A stretch of 64,000 nucleotides of DNA from Pleurodeles waltl (lineage: Eukaryota; Chordata; Amphibia; Caudata; Salamandridae), in NCBI RefSeq assembly GCF_031143425.1, contig NC_090446.1:1549002749-1549066748 (forward strand). Reading direction: 5' to 3'. Below the pieces are notes generated by a model that worked only from the letters and a program-made list of their open reading frames with translations, searched no databases and was not told where the DNA came from. Numbering within the stretch: position 1 is the first letter of the stretch; every line of letters begins with the position of its first letter. Positions 30,336-42,025 of the stretch are shown in pieces. A program made the position numbers and the translations under genes.

Positions 30336-32570
30336 CTTTTGTAAAAGGGATGGGGCGAGGGGTGACGGAGAGGCAGAAGGGGTGAGGGATGGGTGAGAGG
30401 GGTGAGGGAGAGACAGAAGGGGTGAGGGATGGGTGAGAGGGGTGAGGGAGAGGCAGAAGTGGTGAGGGATGAGTGAGAGAGGTGAGGGATGGGTGAGAGG
30501 GGTGAGGGACAGGCATAAGGGGTGAGAGATGAGTGAGAGGGGTGAGGGATGGGTGAGAGAGGTGAGGGCGAAGCAGAAGGGGCGGGGGATGGGTGAGAGG
30601 GGTGAGGGATGGGTGAGAGGGGTGAGGGAGAGGTACAAGGGGTGAGACACCAGTGGAAGGGGTGAGGGGTGGGTGAGAGGGGTGAGGGGGAGGCAGAAGG
30701 GGTGAGGGATGGGTGGGAGGGTGAGGGACAGGCAGAAGTGGTGAGGGATGAGTGAGAGAGGTGAGGGATGGGTGAGAGGGGTGAGGGACAGGCAGAAGGG
30801 GTGAGGGATGAGTGAGAGGGGTGAGGAAGAGGCCGAAGGGATGAGGGATGAGTGAGAGGGGTGAGGGACAGGCAGAAGGGGTGAGAGATGGGTGGGAGGG
30901 GTGAGGGACAGGCAGACGTGGTGAGGGATGAGTGAGAGAGGTGAGCGATGGGTGAGAGGGGTGAGAGATAGGCAGAAGTGGTGAGGGATGAGTGAGAGAG
31001 GTGAGGGATGGGTGAGAGGGGTGAGGGACAGGCAGAAGGGGTGAGGGATGAGTGAGAGGGGTGAGGAAGAGGCCGAAGGGATGAGGGATGAGTGAGAGGG
31101 GTGAGGGACAGGCAGAAGGGGTGAGGGATGGGTGGGAGGGGTGAGGGACAGGCAGACGTGGTGAGGGATGAGTGAGAGAGGTGAGGGATGGGTGAGAGGG
31201 GTGAGGGACAGGCAGAAGGGGTGAGAGATGAGTGAGAGGGGTGAGGGATGGGTGAGAGAGGTGAGGGAGAAGCAGAAGGGGCGGGGGATGGGTGAGAGGG
31301 GTGAGGGATGGGTGAGAGGGGTGAGGGGGAGGCAGAAGGGGTGAGGGACGGGTGGGAGGGGTGAGGGACAGGCAGAAGTGGTGAGGGATGAGTGTGAGAG
31401 GTGAGGGATGGGTGAGAGGGGTGAGGGACAGGCAGAAGTGGTGAGGGATGAGTGAGAGAGGTGAGGGATGGGTGAGAGGGGTGAGGGGGAGGCAGAAGGG
31501 ATGAGGGATGGGTGGGAGGGGTGAGGGACAGGCAGAAATGGTGAGGGATGAGTGAGAGAGGTGAGGGATGGGTGGGAGGGGTGAGGGACAGGCAGAAGAG
31601 GTGAGGGATGAGTGAGAGAGGTGAGGGATGGGTGAGAGGGGTGAGGGACAGGCAGAAGTGGTGAGGGATGAGTGAGAAAGGTGAGGGATGGGTGAGAGGG
31701 GTGAGGGACAGGGAGAAGGGGTGAGGGATGAGTGAGAGGGGTGAGGAAGAGGCCGAAGGGATGAGGGATGAGTGAGAGGGGTGAGGGACAGGCAGAAGGG
31801 GTGAGGGATGAGTGGGAGGGGTGAGGGACAGGCAGACGTGGTGAGGGATGAGTGAGAGAGGTGAGGGATGGGTGAGAGGGGTGAGGGACAGGCAGAAGTG
31901 GTGAGGGATGAGTGAGAGAGGTGAGGGATGGTTGAGAGGGGTGAGGGACAGGCAGAAGGGGTGAGAGATGAGTGAGAGGGGTGAGGGATGGGTGAGAGAG
32001 GTGAGGGAGAAGCAGAAGGGGCGGGGGATGGGTGAGAGGGGTGAGGGCTGGGTGAGAGGGGTGAGGGATGGGTGAGAGAGGTGAGGGGGAGGCAGAAGGG
32101 GTGAGAGATGGGTGGAAGGGGTGAGGGATGGGTGAGAGGGGTGAGGGAGAGGCAGAAGGGGTGAGGGATGAGTGAGAGGGGTGAGGAAGAGGCCGAAGGG
32201 GTGAGGGATGGGTGGGAGGGGTGAGGGACAGGCAAAAGTGATGAGAAATCAGTGAGAGAGGTGAGGGATGGGTGAGAGGGGTGAGGGATAGGCAGAAGGG
32301 GTGAGGGATGAATGAGAGGGGTGAGGGATGAGTGAGAGGGGTGAGGGATGGGTGAGAGAGGTGAGGGAGAAGCAGAAGGGGCGGGGGATGGGTGAGAGGG
32401 GTGAGGGATGGGGGAAGGGGTGAGGGAGAGGTTCAAGGGGTGAGACACCAGTGGAAGGGGTGAGGGATGGGTGAGAGGGGTGAGGGGGAGGCAGAAGGGG
32501 TGAGGGATGGGTGAGAGAGGTGAGGGATGGGGGAAGGGGTGAGGGACAGTCGAAGGGGTGGGGGGCGGAC
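30336..32570. repeat. 20-bp tandem array, about 110 copies
   Basis: The basic units are GTGAGGGATGGGTGAGAGGG, GTGAGGGACAGGCAGAAGGG and GTGAGGGATGAGTGAGAGAG, arranged in larger 40-, 60- and 120-bp periods. The G-rich plus strand has no stops in the opposite reading, so the minus strand is open throughout (repeats of [12 protein letters not shown]). The array ends about 60 bp from the exon 2 donor at 32633. The apparent 826-residue protein is exon 2 plus repeat and is not a separate gene. Confidence 0.92.
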
Positions 32571-32633
32571 AGTGGGGGTGAGTGTCCTCATACAGAGCGG
32601 ATGGATGGACGGAAGGGACGCCAGGCTCCTTAC

Positions 32634-32996
32634 CTCTCAGCAGGAGGACTCTGTAGCTTCGTTCCCTCTCCTTCTCTTTGCTGTCCTGGCCCCCCAACTC
32701 ACACGAGTACTCTCCCCCATCCTCCCAGGTGGGGGTGAAGAGCAGAGACAAGTTTCCATTCTCGGAGCTACAGGCGGGGACTGTGAACCGGGGAGGGGTT
32801 CCTGCCTCCCTGGTGCACTTTATAAACAGAGTCGTCTCTCCTGATGACCGATTGTGAGGCCGAAAGGTCCACTTCAGGTACTTTGCTTCACTCTTTCCAC
32901 TCGGGGCAGGACAGGGCAGCTCAGCGCGCTGACCTACAGCCAGGATCCTCAGCTCCGACGGGCTCTCCTCCTTTGCCTTCCTGGCCCTGGTGGAAC
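32634..32996 (-). CDS. Host immunoglobulin-superfamily gene, exon 2 (V-type Ig domain)
   Basis: This minus-strand exon is 363 bp. Its acceptor is TTTCCTCTGCAG (to 32997) and its donor GAGAG before GTAAGG (from 32633). Both ends are phase 1, the hallmark of Ig-domain exons. The domain shows the first Cys in AELPCPAP, the core Trp in YLKWTF, and the closing block [10 protein letters not shown]. The Cys-Cys distance is about 70 residues, as in V-type domains. A second Cys pair lies between them (FIKC, VPAC), and there are two N-glycosylation sequons (NRS, NLS). It fits in frame after exon 1 at 54868-54829. It is probably an extracellular receptor or ligand domain. I cannot name the family member. 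Confidence 0.85.
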
Positions 32997-33002
32997 CTGC
33001 AG

Positions 33003-36000
33003 AGGAAACAACACAGAGCTTGTGACGGGACCCTAGCGCCTCGAGCCATAAACAACACAGAGCTTGTGACGGGACCCTTGAGTAGCGCCTCCAGTCATAA
33101 ACAACACAGAGCTTGTGACGGGACCCTAGCGCCTCGAGTCATAAACAATACAGAGCTTGTGACGGGACCCTTGAGTAGCGCCTCCAGTCATAAACAACAC
33201 AGAGCTTGTGACGGGACCCTAGCGCCTCGAGTCATAAACAACGCTGAGCTTGTGACGGGATCCTAGCGCCTCGAGTCATAAACAACACAGAGCTAGTGAC
33301 GGGACCCTAGTGTAGCGTCTCGAGTCATAAACAACACAGAGCTTGTCACGGGACCCTAGCGCCTCGAGTCATAAACAACGCTTAGCTTGTGACTGGACCC
33401 TAGCGCCTCGAGTCATAAACAACACAGAGTTTGCGACGGGACCCTAGCGCCTCGAGCCATAAACAACACAGAGCTTGTGACGGGACCCTAGCGCCTCGAG
33501 TCATAAACAACACAGAGCTAGTGACGGGACCCTAGTGTAGCGCAACAAGTCATAAACAACACAGAGCTTGTGAAGGGACCCTAGCACCTCGAGTCATAAA
33601 CAACACAGAGCTTGTGACTGGACCCTAGCGCCTCGAGTCATAAACAACACAGAGCTTGTGACTGGACCCTAGCGCCTCGAGGCAAAACAACGCTGAGCTT
33701 GTGACGGGACCCTAGCGCCTCCAGTCATAAACAACACCGAGCTTGTGACGGGACCCTAGCGCCTCAAGCCATAAACAACACAGAGCTTGTGACTGGACCT
33801 TAGCGCCTCGAGCCATAAACAACACAGAGCTTGTAACGGGACCATTGTGTACCGCCTCGAGTCATAAACAACCCAGAGCTAGTGATGGGACCCTAGTGTA
33901 GCGCCTCGAGTCATAAACAACACAGAGCTTGTGACTGGACCCTAGAGTAGCGCCTCGAGCCATACACAACACAGAGCTTGTGACAAGACCCTAGCGCCTA
34001 GAGGCATAAACAACACAGAGCTTGTGACGGGACCATCGTGTTGCGCCTCGAGTCATAAACAACACAGAGCTAGTGACGGGACCCTAGTGTAGCGCCTCGA
34101 GCCATAAACAACACAGAACTTATGACGGGACCTTAGCGCCTCGAGTCATAAACAACACATAACTTGTGACGGGACCCTTGTGTAGCGCCTCGAGTCATAA
34201 ACAACACAGAGCTTGTGACAGGATCCTAGCTCCTCCAGTCATAAACGATACAGAGCTTGTGACGGGACCTTAGCGCCTCGATTCATAAACAACACAGAGC
34301 GTTGAGTCATAAACAACACAGAGCTTGTGAAGGGACCCTACTGCCACGAGTCACAAACAACACAGAGCTTGTGACGGGACCATTGTGTAGCGCCTCCAGT
34401 CATAAACAACACAGAGCTTGTGACGGGGCCCTAGCGCCTTGAGTCATAAACCACACAGAGCTTGTGACAAGACCCTTGTGTAGCACTTGGGGTCATAAAC
34501 AACACAGAGCTTGTGACGGGACCCTAGCGCCTCGAGCCATACACAACACAGAGCTTCAGACGGGACCCTACGGCAATGAGTCATAATCACAGAGCTTTGT
34601 GATGGGACCCTTCTGTACCGCCTCGAGTCATAAACAACATAGACTTTGTGACGGGTCATTTGTGTAGCGCCTCGAGTCACAAACAACACAGAGCTTGTGA
34701 CGGAACGCTTGAGTAGCACCTTGAGTCATAAACCACACAGAGCTTGTGACGGGACCCTAGCGCCTCAAGTCATAAACAACACAGAGCTCGTGACAGGACC
34801 CTTGTGTAGCGCCTCGGGTCATAAACGACACAAAGCTTGTGACGGGACCCTTGTGTAGCGCCTCGAGTCATTAGCAACAGAGAGCTTGTGACGGGATCCT
34901 AGCGCCTCGAGCCATAAAGAACACAGAGCTTGTGACGGGACCCTTGTGTAGCGCCTCGAGTCATAAACAACACAGAGCTTGTGACGGAACCCTAGCGGCT
35001 TGAGTCATCAACAATACAGAGCTTGTGACCGGACCCATAGACAACACAGAGCTTGTGAAGGGACCATTGTGTAGCGCCTCGAGTCGTAAACAACACAGAG
35101 CTTGTAACAGGACCCTAGCGCCTAGAGCCATAAAGAACACAGAGCTTGTGAGTGGACCCTTGTGTAGCACCTCGAGTCATCAAGAACACAGAGCTTGTGA
35201 CTGAACCTTAGTGCCTCGAGTCATAAACAACACAGAGCTTGTGATGGAACCCTAGCGCCTCGAGTCATAAACAACACAGAGCTTGTGACGGGACCCTTGT
35301 GTGGCGCCTCAGGTCATAAACAACACAGAGCTTGTGACGGGACCCTTGTGTAGCGCCTCGGGTCATTAACAACACAGAGCTTGTGACCGGACCTTTGTGT
35401 AGCGCTTCGAGTCATAAACAACACAGAGTTTGTTACGGGACCTTTGTGTAGCGCCTGGAGTCATAAACCATAAACAACACAGAGCTTGTGACAGGACCCT
35501 AGCGCCTCGAGTCATAAACCACACAACGCTTGTGACAGGACCCTAGCACCTCGAGCCATAAACAACACAGAGCTTGTGATGGGAACCTTGTGAAGCGCCT
35601 CGAGCCATAAACAACACAGAGCCTCTGTGACGGGACCCTAGCGCCTCGAGCCATAAACAACATATAGCTAGTGGCGGGACCCTTGTGTAGCGTCTCGAGC
35701 CATAAACAACACAGAGACTGTGTGACAGGACCCTAGCGCCTCGAGCCATAAACAACATATAGCTAGTGACTGGACCCTTGTGTAGCATCTTGAGCCATAA
35801 ACAACACAGAGACTCTGTGACGGGACCCTGGTGCCTCGAGCCATAAACAACACAGAGCCTCTGTGACGGGACCCTAGTGCCTCAAGCCATAAACAACACT
35901 GAGCTTGTGACGGGATCCTAGCGCCTTGTGCCATGAACAACACAGAGCTTGTGACAGGACGCTTGTGTAGCACCTCGAGTCATAAAGGACACAGAGCTTG

Positions 36001-38288
36001 TGACGGGACCCTAGCGCCTCGAGTCATAAAGAACACAGAGCTTGTGACGGGATCGTAGCGCCTCGTGCCATGAACAACACAGAGCTTGTGACAGGACGCT
36101 TGTGTAGCACCTCGAGTCATAAAGGACACAGAGCTTGTGACGGGACCATAGCGCCTCGAATCATAAACGACAAAGAGCTAGTGACAGGACACTAGGGCCT
36201 CGAGCCATTAACAACACAAAGCTTATGACGGGATCCTAGCGCCTAGAGCCATAAACAACACAGAGCTTGTGACAGGATGCTTGTTTAGCACCTCGAGTCA
36301 TAAACCACACAGAGCTTGTGACGGCACCCTAGCGCCTCGAGTCATAAACAACACAGAGCTTTTGACGGGACCCTTGCGTAGCACCTCGGGTCATAAACAA
36401 CCCAGAGCTTGTGACGGGACCCTAGCGCCTCGAGCCATAAACAACACAAAGCTTGTGACGCGATCCTAGCACCTCAAGCCATAAACAACACAGAGCTTGT
36501 GATGGGACCCTTGTGTAGCACCTCGAGTCATAAACCATACAGAGCTTGTGACAAGACCCTAGCGCCTCGAGTCATATAGAACACAGAGCTTGTGAAGGGA
36601 CCCTACCGCCATGAGTCACAAACAACACAGAGCTTGTGACAGGATCCTAGCGCCTTCAGTCATAAACACACAGAGCTTGTGACGGGACCTTAGCGCCAAG
36701 AGTCACAAACAACACAGAACGTGTGACAGCTTCCTAGCGCCTTGAGTCATAAGCAACACAGAGCTTGTGACGGGACCTTAGCGCCCCGAGTCACAAACAA
36801 CACAGAGCTTGTGACAGGATCCTAGCGCCTCGGGTCATAAACAACCCAGAGCTTGTGACGGGACCCTAGCACCTCGAGCCATAAACAACACAAAGCTTGT
36901 GACGCGATCCTAGCACCTCGAGCCATAAACAACACAGAGCTTGTGACGGCCCCTTGTGTAGCGCCTCGAGTCATAAACCACACAGAGCTTGTGATGGGAC
37001 CCTTCTGTAGCGCCTCGAGTCATAAACAACACAGACCTTGTGACGGGACCTTTGTGTAGCGCCTTGAGTCATAAACAACACAGAGCTTGTGACAGGACCC
37101 TAGCGCCTCGAGTCATAAACGACACAGAGCTAGTGACAGGACACTAGCGCCTCGAACCATAATGAACACGAAGCTTGTGACGGGAGCCTAGCGCCTCAAG
37201 CCATAAACAACACAGAGCTTGTGACAGGATGCTTGTTTAGCACCTCGAGTCATAAACAACCCAGAGCTAGTGATGGGACCCTAGTGTAGCGCCTCGAGTC
37301 ATAAACAACACAGAGCTTGTGACTGGACCCTAGAGTAGCGCCTCGAGCCATACACAACACAGAGCTTGTGACAGGACCCTAGCGCCTCGAGGCATAAACA
37401 ACACAGAGCTTGTGATGGGACCCTTGAGTAGCACCTCGAGTCATAAACCATACAGAGCTTGTGACGGGACCCTAGTGTAGCGCATCGAGCCATAAACAAC
37501 ACAGAACTTATGACGGGACCTTAGCGCCTCGAGTCATAAACAACACATAACTTGTGACGGGACATTTGTGTTGCGCCCCGAGTCATAAACAACACAGAGC
37601 TTGTGACAGGATCCTAGCTCCTCGAGTCATAAACGATACAGAGCTTGTGACGGGAACTTAGCGCCTCGATTCATAAACAACACAGAGCGTCGAGTCATAA
37701 ACAACACAGAGCTTGTGAAGGGACCCTACTGCCACGAGTCACAAACAACACAGAGCTTGTGACTGAACCTTAGTGCCTCGAGTCATAAACAACACAGAGC
37801 TTGTGACGGGACCATTGTGTAGCGCCTCGAGTCATAAACAACACAGAGCTTCTGACGGGAATCTAGCGCCTCGAGTCATAAACAACACAGAGCTTGTGAC
37901 AGGGCCCTAGCGCCTTGAGTCATAAACCACACAGAGCTTGTGACAAGACCCTTGTGTAGCGCTTGGGGTCATAAACAATACAGAGCTTGTGACGGGACCC
38001 TAGTGCCACGAGTCATAAATAACACAAAGCTTGTAACGGGACCCTAGCGCCTCGAGCCATACACAACACAGAGCTTCAGACGGGACCCTACCGCCATGAG
38101 TCATAATCACAGAGCTTGTGATGGGACCCTTCTGTACCGCCTCGAGTCATAAACAACATAGACTTTGTGACGGGTCATTTGTGTAGCACCTTGAGTCATA
38201 AACCACACAGAGCTTGTGACGGGACCCTAGCGCCTCAAGTCATAAACAACACAGAGCTCGTGACAGGACCCTTGTGTAGCGCCTCGGG
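33003..38288. repeat. 44-50-bp minisatellite, first block (over 100 copies)
   Basis: Units carry CATAAACAACACAGAGCTTG, TGACGGGACC and CTAGCGCCTCGAG. A longer variant replaces CTAG with CTTGTGTAG. The first unit starts a few bases from the exon 2 acceptor and shares its AACAACACAGAGCTTG sequence, so the array seems to have grown from intron DNA at that splice site. Segments repeat at long range: the block at about 33880-34300 recurs at about 37260-37700. The array continues at 43861 beyond the LINE. Confidence 0.93.
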
Positions 38289-38315
38289 TCAGTCAGTCAG
38301 TCAGTCAGTCAGTCA
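38289..38315 (-). repeat. (TGAC)n microsatellite tail of the LINE
   Basis: Plus-strand GTCAGTCAGTCAGTCA repeats directly follow the minisatellite and precede CAAATAACTTTATTCGG. On the minus strand this is a 3' AATAAAGTTATTTGAC ending with a TGAC repeat. Short 3' repeat tails of this type are typical of several non-L1 LINE clades. Confidence 0.85.
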
Positions 38316-38542
38316 AATAACTTTATTCGGCAATTGCCATAAAAGTACAAACCAAGACACATTTCACAATCTATAAATAGTAAAATAAAGCTTAAAAACC
38401 ATTACTGGAAGCACCAGATGAACATCCACACTGAAACCCCTTGACATACATAGATAGATATACTAGACATGATTAAAAATCACAAAGTCAGAAAAGTACA
38501 AATGTTGGCGTTAAAAGGATATACTATACGTACATAAAATAT

Positions 38543-41500
38543 TTAAAAAGGAATAGGCCTTTTCCTAATGCGTAAAGAAGCTGTGACAAAGTCTAATACA
38601 TGGTGACAAATTTGGATATTAGGCAACCTCTGAAGGTATAGCAGGGCTTCCTTATAATGAATAGGTCTAAAAAGACGTAACGTGGGTAAAATAAAGGCCC
38701 CTCTAGGTGCAGCATATAAAGGGCAAAAAAGAAAAAAGTGCAAAGTGCTCTGGGTTGATTTGGAGTCACAGGGACAAAGCGGTAAATCCTTTTTCCAGAA
38801 ACATGGTTCAGGGAAAGCTACCTTAAAATGAATTAGATTAAGTCTAAAAAGTGTTAAAAAGGAAATTATTTTAAAACTTGAAAACCAAGACAAATAGGGT
38901 TCAAGGCATGGAACAGTCACAATCCGAGAATAAGAATCAAAAGATTTCAATTTCAGGGAACTATAAAATCTCAGCTCTGATATGTGCTTGGAATAGGTAG
39001 ACTTCAAAACAGACCTAGAGTTTGTGGTTAATAGATGGGGATCATCAAACATATATCTAAGCCCTAGGTTCTCAAAGGAGTTTTGCAGAAACATAAGCCA
39101 GGGAATCCTATTTGAGTATTCCAATTGAAGACAATCAGTGATACAGTCTTGGACCAAACTTGCCATAGGATTTGACCAACATTTGATCCACAGCAGTAGG
39201 GGAGCCATAAAGACCCTGTCCTCCAAAAAGCACTGACCCAGTTCTTCATGGCAGATTATGTTTGCGGTGCATTTTGGAACCAACAATAATCTGCGCAGGA
39301 ATTTATTTTCTACACTCTGAAGAGACGGTATTTTATTAAAGCCCCAGACGCCTGCCCCATAAAGGACTGATGCAGTGCATTTGGAATTATAAAGAGTTTT
39401 CAACTGAGCAGGGGGTCTGTGACCTAGTTTATTTGAAAAGCGAAAAATTGCTTCATTGTTCCTTATCAACTGTAGGAGCTTAAAATTAATGTGTGTCTTC
39501 CAGGACAAAGAAGAACTCATGTACATGCCTAGATAACAAAATTCTTTGACCTTATTAAGAGTGTGCCCTCCCATAGAAAATAGTTTAGACTTAGTGTTGC
39601 GTGGGCCACAAGTCATAACAAAAGTCTTTGTGTAATTTACTTTCAGATCCAGATTCAGCATAAAATCGTAAAATACATCCAGTAGTCCCTGTAAACCGTT
39701 TGCAGTACGGGCAATTAAAACTGCATCGTCAGCGTATAATAAAACTGGGAGGTGTCTCTGACCCATCTTCGGTATGTCCTTTGCATGTTTTAAAAGTGAA
39801 TCATAGAGCCCATTTATATAAATCAGAAAGAGAAAAGGGGCTAAGATACATCCCTGCCTTACGCCCCTAGTTGACGGGATGGGGGAGGTTCTCTGCCCAT
39901 GTGAGCCGACCTGAACAGAAATTGTTAGGTCTGTGTGTAGGCGTTTAATAAGCTCCAAAAGAGGCGGATCGCAGCCTAAGGCTTCCAAAATTTGCCATAA
40001 CTTTGACCTATTAACCATATCAAAGGCACTGGTTAGATCAATGAAAGCCATGTGAATAGACTCTTTTTTGACTGTCACATATTTGCTGAGTATCAGCTGC
40101 AAGTTTAAAACTTGCTCAACTGTGCCTACACCAGGTCTAAAACCAAATTGAATAGGGGATAAAATATGGGCCTCGGACACCCAGTCTTCTAACCGGGACA
40201 AGATCACTCTACCTAAAATCTTTGCCGTCGAATCAATAAGAGAGATTGGTCTGTAACAGGAAGGATCTTGTCTATTACCTTTTTTAAAGATAGGAACAAT
40301 AATGGCCGATTTCCATGAAAGGGGCACGTTACTGTTTACCACACTATTCAAAACATTTGTAACTAGCGGACCCCAAAGATCAATTTCTGATTTAAAAAGA
40401 TCAGCGGGAACCCCATCAGGGCCGGGAGCTTTTCCCTGCCTTGATCTATTAATAGCATTTTTGACCTCGTGGAGGTCAAAAATAATGTTTGGGGCCTTAG
40501 TTTTGGAATCTAAATTGAAAAGTGTAGAAGAATTTACAAGCGAATTCTCATAGGATCCTGAACAGAAGACTTTCCTAAAATGAGTTAACCAGACATCCTC
40601 AGTAATAAGACAGTCATCGGCCAAAGAGTGGTGACCAGAAAAGTATGAGTGATTAATCACTTTCCAAAATTTAGAAGTGTCCTTCTGCTCAGATGCAGCC
40701 AAAAGATCGCCCCAGGCCCTGGACCTAATTTCTGATTTCCGTTTGTCAATGGCAGCCTTATAATCAACTCTGGCTATTTTAACTAATTGTCGGGAGAGAG
40801 GAACTGCTTTAAGTGCATCTTTGAGTTTTTTGTGGGCAGATGAACACGCGGAATCGAACCATCTGTGGGCCGCCGGCCCCTTCGCAGGCCTGTCCACCGC
40901 CAAGGCGCGTGAAATGTCAGTGCTTAAAAATTCAAATTCACGCACTATGCGGTCAGAATCTAACTGCTGGGAGAGACACATTTGAATCGAGTCCGACCTA
41001 CTTCTTACAATTTCCTGGTTAAAGAGTTTTGGATCTATTTTGTCCCATTTTAAACGTATGCCACAGTTTGGATTATAAACAGTAGCAGCGCTCAAGCTTT
41101 TATTATTGGATGCCTGAATAATTTTTAGGTCCAATATAATACTAAGGGGGTTATGATCACTCGCACAGTGGGGCGTAATCTTGAATTCTTGAATTACGTA
41201 AAAATCAGAGGAGCTGATAAGTATGAAATCGATAATACTCCCCCTCAAATTCCCTGTAAAGGTTGGTATATTGCAGGCGTCAGGGGCCAATTTCTCGGTA
41301 ACATGGACCAAGTCAAATTTACAAGTAAAAAGGTTTAAGGCATCTCCTTCAGATGTGTGGTTAAAATGAAATACTGACTCTCTGCCCTCAGCAGGAAAGG
41401 CACACAGGTCCATGTGTTCTTTGCTGCACAGAGGAGTGTTGAAATCGCCCACCCATATAATAATTAGGTCACTATTCTGCAAAGCATGTGAAGAATCTAT

Positions 41501-42019
41501 AAAATCCGTTACCTCTTCCAAATGACCCATAAGGAGGCCCCGTGGAATATTGTTATAAAAGTTTAAAATAAGGATATCCTTTTGGCCACAGATAGAGACA
41601 AGGACAACCATAAAATAAAGGGAAGACCAGATTAAAGACACTTTTAAAAGCGGGAGATGTACGGAAACGAGAACTAAGAGGCCGCCACTAGCTCTCCCCA
41701 TCTGGGAAGTTAATGCCGGCTGACACAAAGAGGTGAAACCGTTCAAGAGGAACGTATCTTTGGACCAGGTCTCCTGTAGACAGATTATATCGTAGGAGGA
41801 AATGAAGCTTTTCCAGTCCGAATTGTCAGATTTAGATCGCAGCCCTGCTATGTTCCAGCTAAGCAGAGTTAATGGTCTAGACACAGGACATGACATTAGA
41901 ACTTTAGTATTTATAGGAGCTTTCAGGTCCAAATCAGGCTTTCCTGTGTCCCAGATACATTCAGCGTGGACATTCCCAGCCTTTGGTCTCTCCTTTTTAG
42001 AAGAGCAGGGGTGGGTCAC
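38543..42019 (-). CDS. LINE ORF2: APE endonuclease and reverse transcriptase
   Basis: Up to 1,158 residues. The N-terminal APE-type endonuclease has LLSWNIAGLRSK, ICLQETW, GDFNTPLC and SDHNPL. The RT has FIDLTSAFDMVNR, GVRQGCILAPFLF and the catalytic LLYADDAVLIA. A C-terminal segment has a Cys-rich patch (LPLCPCDSK). No stop interrupts it. The frame is the same as ORF1, separated only by TGA (42028-42026), and it opens without an ATG; the first ATG lies about 40 codons in, just before the endonuclease. Translation may start there or by reinitiation. It makes DNA copies by target-primed reverse transcription. Confidence 0.93.
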   Translation of the reverse strand: MTHPCSSKKERPKAGNVHAECIWDTGKPDLDLKAPINTKVLMSCPVSRPLTLLSWNIAGLRSKSDNSDWKSFISSYDIICLQETWSKDTFLLNGFTSLCQPALTSQMGRASGGLLVLVSVHLPLLKVSLIWSSLYFMVVLVSICGQKDILILNFYNNIPRGLLMGHLEEVTDFIDSSHALQNSDLIIIWVGDFNTPLCSKEHMDLCAFPAEGRESVFHFNHTSEGDALNLFTCKFDLVHVTEKLAPDACNIPTFTGNLRGSIIDFILISSSDFYVIQEFKITPHCASDHNPLSIILDLKIIQASNNKSLSAATVYNPNCGIRLKWDKIDPKLFNQEIVRSRSDSIQMCLSQQLDSDRIVREFEFLSTDISRALAVDRPAKGPAAHRWFDSACSSAHKKLKDALKAVPLSRQLVKIARVDYKAAIDKRKSEIRSRAWGDLLAASEQKDTSKFWKVINHSYFSGHHSLADDCLITEDVWLTHFRKVFCSGSYENSLVNSSTLFNLDSKTKAPNIIFDLHEVKNAINRSRQGKAPGPDGVPADLFKSEIDLWGPLVTNVLNSVVNSNVPLSWKSAIIVPIFKKGNRQDPSCYRPISLIDSTAKILGRVILSRLEDWVSEAHILSPIQFGFRPGVGTVEQVLNLQLILSKYVTVKKESIHMAFIDLTSAFDMVNRSKLWQILEALGCDPPLLELIKRLHTDLTISVQVGSHGQRTSPIPSTRGVRQGCILAPFLFLIYINGLYDSLLKHAKDIPKMGQRHLPVLLYADDAVLIARTANGLQGLLDVFYDFMLNLDLKVNYTKTFVMTCGPRNTKSKLFSMGGHTLNKVKEFCYLGMYMSSSLSWKTHINFKLLQLIRNNEAIFRFSNKLGHRPPAQLKTLYNSKCTASVLYGAGVWGFNKIPSLQSVENKFLRRLLLVPKCTANIICHEELGQCFLEDRVFMAPLLLWIKCWSNPMASLVQDCITDCLQLEYSNRIPWLMFLQNSFENLGLRYMFDDPHLLTTNSRSVLKSTYSKHISELRFYSSLKLKSFDSYSRIVTVPCLEPYLSWFSSFKIISFLTLFRLNLIHFKVAFPEPCFWKKDLPLCPCDSKSTQSTLHFFLFCPLYAAPRGAFILPTLRLFRPIHYKEALLYLQRLPNIQICHHVLDFVTASLRIRKRPIPF

Positions 42020-42025
42020 CGATAG

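Noticed and set aside
30271..32633. An 826-residue Pro/Ser/His-rich minus-strand protein
   Set aside because: It is the end of Ig exon 2, its donor, and the 20-bp satellite read through. I keep only the exon as coding.
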